In this document: positions 7,387 to 12,516 of the stretch, piece after piece
Layout of the letters: each line of letters opens with the position of its first letter
How positions within the stretch are numbered: position 1 is the stretch's first letter
Made by a program: the position numbers and the translations under genes
The notes under the pieces: model-generated
What the model was told of the DNA's origin: nothing
The model's database searches: none
What the model saw: the letters and a program-made list of their open reading frames with translations, nothing else
Origin: an archaeon
GTDB lineage: Archaea > Asgardarchaeota > Hermodarchaeia > Hermodarchaeales > Hermodarchaeaceae
Length of the DNA: 12,516 bases
Reading direction: 5' to 3'
NCBI GenBank assembly: GCA_016550485.1
Contig: JABXGV010000172.1
Location: 1 to 12,516 of the forward strand

Positions 7387-7392
7387 CTCCTT
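7387..7392 (-). promoter_or_regulatory. Ribosome binding site hinting at an upstream start
   Basis: The minus strand reads AAGGAG here. It is eight bases from an in-frame ATT (7376-7378) and over 60 bases from the GTG at 7324. A TTTAAG box at 7419-7424 is well placed to start transcription just before it. Together they argue that translation of the winged-helix protein begins near 7378. Confidence 0.45.
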
Positions 7393-7480
7393 CTGGTTCT
7401 ACTTATTTAGTGACTGTTCTTAAAGTAAGTGGGTTAAGTTGAAAATGGCTGCCAGCAGGAGCTGTTACCGTGTCCCGGAT

Positions 7481-7497
7481 GGTCACATGATGTGACC
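7481..7497. promoter_or_regulatory. Perfect 17-bp palindrome, candidate operator
   Basis: GGTCACATGATGTGACC has two 8-bp arms around one central base with no mismatch, the usual form of a site for a dimeric winged-helix or helix-turn-helix regulator. It lies between the divergent winged-helix gene and MFS paralog 2, about 33 bases upstream of a TTTTAAT box. Which protein binds it is inferred only from position. Confidence 0.5.
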
Positions 7498-7529
7498 TCT
7501 TGTTGTGTGCTTTTTTTGTGAGTCCGCCT

Positions 7530-7574
7530 TTTAATCGAGAAGCCAGCAGGAACACTAGAAGAACCTCTGAGAGG
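7530..7574 (+). promoter_or_regulatory. Putative promoter of MFS paralog 2 with CCTCTGAGAGG palindrome
   Basis: TTTTAAT at 7530-7536 resembles an archaeal TATA box; with usual spacing transcription would start near 7560. A perfect 11-bp palindrome CCTCTGAGAGG (7564-7574) would lie at or just after that start and could be a second operator. AAGGAAGG at 7585-7592, seven bases before the ATG, is the ribosome binding site of the transporter. Confidence 0.4.
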
Positions 7575-7599
7575 CGTATTCTCAAGGAAGGTCTGAGAC

Positions 7600-9111
7600 A
7601 TGTCTGATAGGCTTGCCCGGTTTTTTGGTGTACAAGACCAACCAAAACGCGTCAAATCCCTTGTCCGGAAATCCGCACTTTTCAACCCTCTCTTCGCTGT
7701 CACGTTCATGATGTCCAGCACCTTCCTTGCGGTACACATCGCCGAGGTCCTAGCTGGACCTGCCTATTACTTGACGCTGGGACTGGCATTGGTGGGGAAC
7801 CTAGCGTTTGTGCAGAGCATCGTCCAGCTAGTCCTAGACTACCCGACTGGTGGTCTGGGTGACTGGGTTGGGCAACGGTGGATTCTGCTTACCGCGTTTC
7901 TCTGTATCGGTGCTGCATCCATCTACACGGCATTTGCGACGACGTTGCTGGAGTTTCTCTTCATCTATGTCTTGCAGGGTATCGGGTTTGCGCAGCTCTC
8001 TGGTGCTTTTGGTGCGTGGTGGGACACGAACTACCGTGCTGTCGCCGATGACCCGGACCGGTCGGTGTACAGCGTGATTATGGGGAAGGTGGGGATGATC
8101 TTCCAAATCGCCTCTACCCTTTCCTTGATTCCGGGTGCGATTCTTGCTGACCTGATTAGCCGTCAGGGAGTGTTCGTCCTTCAAGGTGGTTTGGCTTTAT
8201 TCCTCGGATTTGCCTGTCTAGCTCTCCTACGGGACTACCCGGAGGTTGCGGAGAACCGTCCCCGCCGCTCACTACGAGAATATTACGGCGTCTTAAGGGA
8301 TGGGCTGAAATACAGTGTGTCAAGCAAATTTGTCTTCTTCTTCCTCATCGGTACTGTCCTCGCCATGAGCACGATTTCTGTGTGGGCGAATCTGATTCTA
8401 TTTGGAATATACTACTCCTTCCTCTATGAGGATAAGGCAGTGGCTCTGTTTCGGACACTTCTGTACATCGTGGGCATTATCAGTCTGGAACGAGCTGGTG
8501 TTTGGACTAGGAAGCTTAACCCAGCCCGCTGGATTGCCTTTTTTGCCTTCCTCCAGTCTGGTGGGGCAGTCTTCTATTTCGCCTTCGCTTTCATTACTGC
8601 AACTTTGCCCTCCTTGTTGGTCAATGGCGTAGCAGTACCTTTCCCTTGGATGTTCTTCCAGCTCCCCGCACTCATTGTGTGTCTTACCTTCGTTTTCACT
8701 GGAATATTCGATGGCGCTCTCAGTGTACTCCAGCAGCGCCTGGTACTGGACTTGATTCCTGACCGGTCACGAAATTCCCTCTACTCGCTCTTTCCGACCC
8801 TCACATTAATCTTCGCTGCTCCACAGCTTATCTTCTTCAGCGGCATCCTCCCCATCTTTGGTCCCTCACCCATCCTCATCGGACTGAGCCTTATCAGCAC
8901 CAGCGGATGCCTGCTTATCGCTCTGGGGATGTACTTCCGACCAAAGACAAAGAAGCTAGAGGAACCTGTGAAAGAAGAAGCGCTAACACCAGAGACTGAC
9001 TCTACTCAGGCAGAGCTGGAACCTGCACCCGAAGGACTCGGTGAACCCCCACCTGAAGAAGCCCTAGAACCTCCTGAGGAACGCACCTCTGAGGTCAAGG
9101 ATAACAAGTAG
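7600..9111 (+). CDS. MFS transporter, paralog 2, with acidic Pro/Glu tail
   Basis: This 503-residue, 12-helix protein aligns end to end with the other two copies. It shares the N-terminus MSDRLARFFG, motif A as PTGGLGDWVGQRW, the helix-4 end WWDTNYR, the loop DDPDRS, the helix-5 end GAILADLISRQGVF, the central loop RDYPEVAENRPRRSLREYYG and the C-half loop PDRSRNSLYSLFPTL. Transport direction, energy source and substrate are not evident. From about residue 447 a cytoplasmic tail of some 57 residues, rich in Glu and Pro, follows the last helix; it is absent from copy 1 but starts at the same position in copy 3. Strong purines (AAGGAAGG) precede the ATG. It probably heads a two-gene operon with copy 3, 71 bases downstream, and is the first gene behind the candidate operator at 7481-7497. 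Confidence 0.9.
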   Translation: MSDRLARFFGVQDQPKRVKSLVRKSALFNPLFAVTFMMSSTFLAVHIAEVLAGPAYYLTLGLALVGNLAFVQSIVQLVLDYPTGGLGDWVGQRWILLTAFLCIGAASIYTAFATTLLEFLFIYVLQGIGFAQLSGAFGAWWDTNYRAVADDPDRSVYSVIMGKVGMIFQIASTLSLIPGAILADLISRQGVFVLQGGLALFLGFACLALLRDYPEVAENRPRRSLREYYGVLRDGLKYSVSSKFVFFFLIGTVLAMSTISVWANLILFGIYYSFLYEDKAVALFRTLLYIVGIISLERAGVWTRKLNPARWIAFFAFLQSGGAVFYFAFAFITATLPSLLVNGVAVPFPWMFFQLPALIVCLTFVFTGIFDGALSVLQQRLVLDLIPDRSRNSLYSLFPTLTLIFAAPQLIFFSGILPIFGPSPILIGLSLISTSGCLLIALGMYFRPKTKKLEEPVKEEALTPETDSTQAELEPAPEGLGEPPPEEALEPPEERTSEVKDNK

Positions 9112-9122
9112 AATGAGGTAGG

Positions 9123-9135
9123 AGCCAATGATGGC
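9123..9135 (+). repeat. 13-bp direct repeat, copy 1
   Basis: AGCCAATGATGGC occurs here and again at 10704-10716, shortly after the stop codons of MFS paralogs 2 and 3. The spacing of 1581 bases almost equals the start-to-start distance of the two transporter genes (1583), as expected if it belongs to a tandemly duplicated unit. It is also an imperfect palindrome (GCCA/TGGC), so a regulatory role cannot be excluded. Confidence 0.45.
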
Positions 9136-9202
9136 GAGTCACCGACTTGCTTTCTTTGGCTCCTTATTGGAGTGTAGTAGTTATGACGGATCGGATAGCT
9201 AG
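9131..9202 (+). other. Short ORF resembling a transporter N-terminus
   Basis: The ATG behind TAGGAG opens a 23-codon frame beginning MASHRLAFFG, which resembles MADRIARFFG and MSDRLARFFG at the start of the MFS paralogs, with one residue missing. It then diverges and stops 20 bases inside MFS paralog 3, in another frame. It could be a decayed N-terminal remnant from duplication, a leader peptide, or chance. Confidence 0.2.
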
Positions 9203-10679
9203 GTTTTTTGGGCTGCATGAGCAGCCGAAACGCGTTAGGTACCTAGCGAAGATGGCGGCGATATTTATGCCGCTCTTCGGAGTAACCTTTACGGTCTCTT
9301 CGACCTTCACTACGGTCTACATTGCAGAGGCCCTAGTGGGTCCCGACCACTATCTCACCTTGGGGATGGCGTTGGTGGGCAATCTAGCCTTTCTGAGTTC
9401 GATTATCCAGCTGGTCCTCGATTACCCCACTGGTGGAATCGGAGACTGGATTGGGCAGCGCTGGATCCTCCTCACTGCGTTTCTCTGTATTGCTGCCAGT
9501 ACGATATACACAGCGTTTGCCAAAACCTTGTTTGAATTTCTCCTGGTTTATGTAATCCAAGCCGTAGGGTTTGCCCAGCTCTCGGGGGCGTTCTCCGCGT
9601 ATTTTGACACCAACTATCGTGCGGTAGCCGATGACCCGAAGCGCTCAGCCTATAGCGTGGCCATGGGGCGACAGGGTATGCTCTACCAAGTGGTCGCGAT
9701 GTTGTCCCTAGTTCCTGGTGCAGTGCTCGCTGACCTGATTAGTCGGCAAGGTGTATTCTTACTCCAAGGCGGCTTGTGCGTCGCCATCGCGCTTACCGCC
9801 CTAGCACTCCTACGGGATTTTCCTGAAGTGGCCATGAACCGGCCACGCCGCTCGATGCGCGAGTACTACGGGGTTTTGAAAGATGGGGTGAAGTTCAGTT
9901 TTTCCAGCAAATTCGTTTGTTTCTACATCTTGGGAACCGTCATCGCCTTTAGCACGTTCTCGGTGTGGGGTGAGATGATTCTCTTTTCGATTTATTACTC
10001 GTTCTTGTATGATCAAAAGGCGGTGGCGCTGTTTCGTATGCTGCTCTTTTTTGTGGATTTCATCAGTTTGGAACGAGCAGGGGTGTGGACGAAAACACTC
10101 CGTCCTTCGCGATGGATTGCGGTCTTCACGTTCCTAATGGCTGGTGGTGCGGTCTTTTATTTCGTCTTTGCCGTGATCACTGCATCGCTTCCTTCGCTGT
10201 TGGTGAATAGCGTCCCTGTGCCGTTCCCCTGGATGTTTTTCCAATTGCCCGCGGTCATCGTCTGTTTCGCCTTCGTCATTCCCAGTATTTTTAGTTCGGG
10301 GGCGAGTGTTCTCCGGCGTCGGGTGGAACTGGATTTAATTCCGGACCGTACGCGTAACGCTATCTACTCCCTCTTCCCAACCCTCAGGCTGCTCATCGCG
10401 GCCCCCCAGCTCTTCTTCTTCAGTGGCATTCTCCCCATCTTCGGACCATCCCCGGTCCTTATCGGGCTTGGGTTTATCAGCACCAGTGGGTGTCTGCTTA
10501 TCGCCCTTGGAATGCATTTCCGGCCAACAACAAAAAAGGCCGAGGAACCTGCGAAAGAAGAGCCGCCAGCAGTAGAGGCTGACCCTACGCACACAGAGCA
10601 AGACCCTACAGTGGAAGGCTTTATTGAACCCCCACAGGAGGAGCTTCCGGGAAATCCTGAAGAACACTCCCAAGAGTAA
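9183..10679 (+). CDS. MFS transporter, paralog 3, with acidic Pro/Glu tail
   Basis: The 498-residue product is the closest relative in the window of paralog 2: the same 12-helix layout, motif A as PTGGIGDWIGQRW, YFDTNYR at the end of helix 4, DDPKRS, GAVLADLISRQGVF, PDRTRNAIYSLFPTL and nearly identical ends of the last helix (GFISTSGCLLIALGMHFRP). The tail from about 447 is again rich in Pro and Glu but different in detail, so the charge is kept rather than the sequence. I chose the ATG at 9183 because it gives MTDRIARFFG, matching the other copies, and has GGAG ten bases upstream; a TTG at 9147 would add 12 unmatched residues. It follows paralog 2 by 71 bases and converges with nfeD 54 bases downstream. 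Substrate is unknown. Confidence 0.9.
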   Translation: MTDRIARFFGLHEQPKRVRYLAKMAAIFMPLFGVTFTVSSTFTTVYIAEALVGPDHYLTLGMALVGNLAFLSSIIQLVLDYPTGGIGDWIGQRWILLTAFLCIAASTIYTAFAKTLFEFLLVYVIQAVGFAQLSGAFSAYFDTNYRAVADDPKRSAYSVAMGRQGMLYQVVAMLSLVPGAVLADLISRQGVFLLQGGLCVAIALTALALLRDFPEVAMNRPRRSMREYYGVLKDGVKFSFSSKFVCFYILGTVIAFSTFSVWGEMILFSIYYSFLYDQKAVALFRMLLFFVDFISLERAGVWTKTLRPSRWIAVFTFLMAGGAVFYFVFAVITASLPSLLVNSVPVPFPWMFFQLPAVIVCFAFVIPSIFSSGASVLRRRVELDLIPDRTRNAIYSLFPTLRLLIAAPQLFFFSGILPIFGPSPVLIGLGFISTSGCLLIALGMHFRPTTKKAEEPAKEEPPAVEADPTHTEQDPTVEGFIEPPQEELPGNPEEHSQE

Positions 10680-10703
10680 GGGGGAATCGTTGAGTATCGT
10701 TGA

Positions 10704-10716
10704 AGCCAATGATGGC
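10704..10716 (+). repeat. 13-bp direct repeat, copy 2
   Basis: Second exact copy of AGCCAATGATGGC, 25 bases after the stop of MFS paralog 3 and in the short gap before the converging nfeD. No transporter sequence follows it, so if it marks a duplication unit, the unit ended here or a further copy was lost. Confidence 0.4.
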
Positions 10717-10733
10717 TGAGCGTAGTGTCCTAG

Positions 10734-12143
10734 CTAGTTATCGACTTCTTGAGCTAGCCGAACCACAAGGCGGATTCCTTCTAGTCGTACCACCACTACA
10801 GACTCTCCTGCCTTTATGGGAGGTTCTTCGGCTATTGCTGACCAAGACTCGCCTAGAGCCCGAACTCGTCCTTCAGGGTCTAAATTCGTTTCTGCAACGC
10901 CCGGTTTCCCAACTACTCGCTCGGCTTCCAGTTCGCTTTTCAGCCTGCGAGCCTCGGCTGCCTTCATGATGGCGAAGCTGAAGAGTATCGCGAACATCAA
11001 AGCGAAACCCACGGAGATGCCCCAGAACACCCACATCGCCTGAGCGGGGATGAGCCACTGACCAGGCGGCAGAAAGAAGATAGCACCCAGGACAAAGCAG
11101 ATGATACCACCTATACCTGCGGCACCAGCGAAGCCCACATCGGTTTTCGCCTCGACGACTATGAGGACCCCCCCGAGAGCCATGAGGAGAAGGCCTGCCA
11201 CTGGAATCCCGATAATCCCAATACCCACGAGGGCAAGAATGATGCAGAAGACACTGATAATCTCGCCCGCGTAGCCCGGGGCGTTGAGGGAGAAGACGAA
11301 TCCCCAGATTCCGATTTGTAGCAGGATGAAGTTGACCACGGGGTGGGCGAGGAAGCTCAACAAGACGAGGCCCAGGTTAGGCTGATAGGTGATGTGGTTG
11401 GCGCTGGCAACGCCTGCAAAGTCTTGGCTCCAATCGAAGGTGTAACTGCCGAGATCGCTTGTTGGAACAACACGGTAGGTAGGGTCATCCGCTACTAGCT
11501 CGCGCCGGATGAGCGTGTAGTCGTTAAGTGTGGTGAGCAGGTCTTGGAGCGAGTCGGCAACGAATTCTGTGATGTCGTTGGCTTGGGCTTCCAGGGGGCC
11601 CAGATTCAGGTTCTCGGTGATGAACTGTGTGGCAACGGCTTCGTTCCGCTCATGGAGGTGAGCATGGGAGGTCATGAGGGTGATCACGAATTCAAGGTAC
11701 TTGGGCTCCGTTATGGGGATAGAGCCGGCAACGGGTTGGCAGGACCCTATCTGGGCAGCCGGACCCATCGCGGCGACATGGGAGGCCATAAGGAGGTAGG
11801 TACCTCCGCTGGAAGCAATGGCGGCTGGGGGAACGTAGACGAGGACAGGGACCGGGGAGTTCGCGAACAGTGCCATGATGTTCTGGACTGCCAAGACCTC
11901 GCCGCCAGGCGTGCTGAGTTGTACCACGACTAGCTGAGCGCCCAGAGCTACGGAGGTCGCTAAGAGGTCTTGCATCACATACGTTGTGACACCTGTGATT
12001 TCTCCTGAGAGGTTATAGACGAGGACAGGGTCTGAGCTCGTGCGAGCGTCATCCCTGGCACTAGTTGATCCAGCGCTAAGAAGAGGTAGACAAAGCATTA
12101 GTATAGCAAAGATAAGCAGGTACCGATGTTTTCTCACATCCAT
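10734..12143 (-). CDS. nfeD: NfeD-type membrane-bound serine protease (long form)
   Basis: This 469-residue protein has the full NfeD architecture. A signal sequence (about 8-25) precedes a ClpP/SppA-like protease domain outside the membrane (about 39-235). Then come several membrane helices (about 255-395) and a cytoplasmic OB-fold from about 410, with the family pattern GKPGVAETNLDPEGRV, GESWSA and VVVRLEGIRLVV. The protease core shows STPGG (77-81) and ASSGGTY with S112 aligning to the catalytic Ser97 of Pyrococcus PH1510. K148 in TEPKY aligns to its Lys138, so the Ser-Lys dyad is intact with a loop five residues shorter. The family cleaves the hydrophobic C-terminus of stomatin-like proteins and is thought to act in membrane quality control. 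Stomatin, often the adjacent gene, is not in this window. The ATG has only a weak GGG upstream. It is divergent from the membrane protein at 12266. Confidence 0.93.
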   Translation of the reverse strand: MDVRKHRYLLIFAILMLCLPLLSAGSTSARDDARTSSDPVLVYNLSGEITGVTTYVMQDLLATSVALGAQLVVVQLSTPGGEVLAVQNIMALFANSPVPVLVYVPPAAIASSGGTYLLMASHVAAMGPAAQIGSCQPVAGSIPITEPKYLEFVITLMTSHAHLHERNEAVATQFITENLNLGPLEAQANDITEFVADSLQDLLTTLNDYTLIRRELVADDPTYRVVPTSDLGSYTFDWSQDFAGVASANHITYQPNLGLVLLSFLAHPVVNFILLQIGIWGFVFSLNAPGYAGEIISVFCIILALVGIGIIGIPVAGLLLMALGGVLIVVEAKTDVGFAGAAGIGGIICFVLGAIFFLPPGQWLIPAQAMWVFWGISVGFALMFAILFSFAIMKAAEARRLKSELEAERVVGKPGVAETNLDPEGRVRALGESWSAIAEEPPIKAGESVVVVRLEGIRLVVRLAQEVDN

Positions 12144-12265
12144 CCCGGTAATGCCTAGGCAAGGCAGAAGCTAAGAACTTTACGATTCCTTCTGAAATAA
12201 CCCGCTGGGGAGACCCCCAATGAGAAGATTTTAATGAACAGCGTCTCCTTACGTGTACCTTGAGG
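12144..12265. promoter_or_regulatory. Divergent promoter region between nfeD and a membrane protein gene
   Basis: This gap holds a TTTTAAT box (12229-12235), about 30 bases before the rightward ATG and so a good TATA candidate for that gene. It also holds a small perfect inverted repeat TGGGG-AGAC-CCCCA (12206-12219) between the two genes. On the minus strand TTATTTC near 12194-12200 could be the nfeD TATA box, but this is weak. Confidence 0.35.
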
Positions 12266-12516
12266 ATGAAAGACCTAGATTATCGAAGAACGGGTATCGA
12301 GATTTTCTTTATTGTCCTAGTGGGTATTGGGTGCTCGCTTCTGATTCTATTCTTCAATCCAATCTGGGAAAGCACCAACACGCGTATGATCGTCCACGCG
12401 GTCTTGGCGTTTACCATCATCATGACAGCCGCTGCGGCTGTCGAGCGGGCGAGAGAGAACCCAACAATGAAACACCTGCTCTTTATCGCTGCGCTCCTTT
12501 ATTACGCGTTTGTGCA
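12266..12516 (+). CDS. Membrane protein, 3' end outside window
   Basis: An open frame begins at ATG 12266 (or TTG 12260, two codons earlier) and runs off the right edge without a stop, giving 83 residues. After a short polar start (MKDLDYRRTG) there are three likely membrane helices: about 11-31 (IEIFFIVLVGIGCSLLILFF), 41-60 (MIVHAVLAFTIIMTAAAAV) and from about 71 (HLLFIAALLYYAFV) to the edge, with a charged loop ERARENPTMK between the last two. I recognise no family. GAGG directly abuts the ATG, which is too close for a normal ribosome binding site and would favour a leaderless or TTG start. It is divergent from nfeD. Confidence 0.7.
   Translation, partial: MKDLDYRRTGIEIFFIVLVGIGCSLLILFFNPIWESTNTRMIVHAVLAFTIIMTAAAAVERARENPTMKHLLFIAALLYYAFV

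Noticed and set aside
7512..7518. T-run that could be an intrinsic terminator
   Set aside because: No gene ends before it on the plus strand; it lies within the divergent promoter gap upstream of MFS paralog 2.
7451..7552. 10-bp direct repeat GCCAGCAGGA at 7451-7460 and 7543-7552
   Set aside because: Short, unequal surroundings and no relation to palindromes or TATA boxes; chance is adequate.
9147..9182. TTG start extending MFS paralog 3 by 12 residues
   Set aside because: The added residues match neither paralog, whereas the ATG at 9183 gives the shared MTDRIARFFG start with GGAG upstream.
10717..10760. Remnant of a fourth transporter start after MFS paralog 3
   Set aside because: Weak similarity to the 9170-9200 region exists, but the stretch from 10734 is the conserved C-terminus of NfeD on the other strand.
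10700..10969. Plus-strand ORF of 89 codons after MFS paralog 3
   Set aside because: Most of it is antisense to the conserved NfeD OB-fold; composition follows that gene and no homology is visible.

Overview
The window is dense, ordinary-looking archaeal coding DNA with no RNA gene, CRISPR array, insertion sequence or phage gene that I can see. An Asgard-type archaeon is the best guess. The main reason is a protein with a Ras-like fold whose GTP-binding motifs have all decayed. A long-form archaeal NfeD, a PAS-only sensor, an exported protein rich in N-glycosylation sequons, and Shine-Dalgarno plus TATA-like elements fit this. The lineage is an inference; nothing here proves it.

Layout, left to right. 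Positions 1-2278 (+): the 3' part of a multi-PAS sensor with no output domain, then a secreted, C-terminally anchored glycoprotein-like protein. Positions 2257-4205 (-): a probable operon of a Ras-like pseudo-GTPase followed by endonuclease IV (nfo), a base-excision-repair enzyme that appears to start at CTG. Its end overlaps the glycoprotein gene tail-to-tail. Positions 4398-10679: three paralogous 12-TM major facilitator superfamily (MFS) transporters on +. Between copies 1 and 2 lies a minus-strand pair, a winged-helix protein and a small membrane protein. Copies 2 and 3 are adjacent, about 1.58 kb apart start to start, and share an acidic Pro/Glu-rich tail that copy 1 lacks. Positions 10734-12143 (-): NfeD-type membrane serine protease. 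Positions 12266-12516 (+): the start of a membrane protein cut by the window edge.

The most coherent local story is the transporter island. The winged-helix gene is divergent from MFS copy 2, and a perfect 17-bp palindrome (7481-7497) lies between them, a natural candidate operator. Substrate and function of the transporters cannot be read from sequence. The most novel single object is the pseudo-GTPase: a complete Ras-like strand/helix pattern with degenerate G1, G3 and G4, fused to an unrecognised C-terminal domain with a small cysteine cluster.

Start codons deserve attention. Nfo (CTG), the pseudo-GTPase (TTG) and the winged-helix protein (GTG, or ATT further upstream beside a better ribosome binding site) all depart from ATG.
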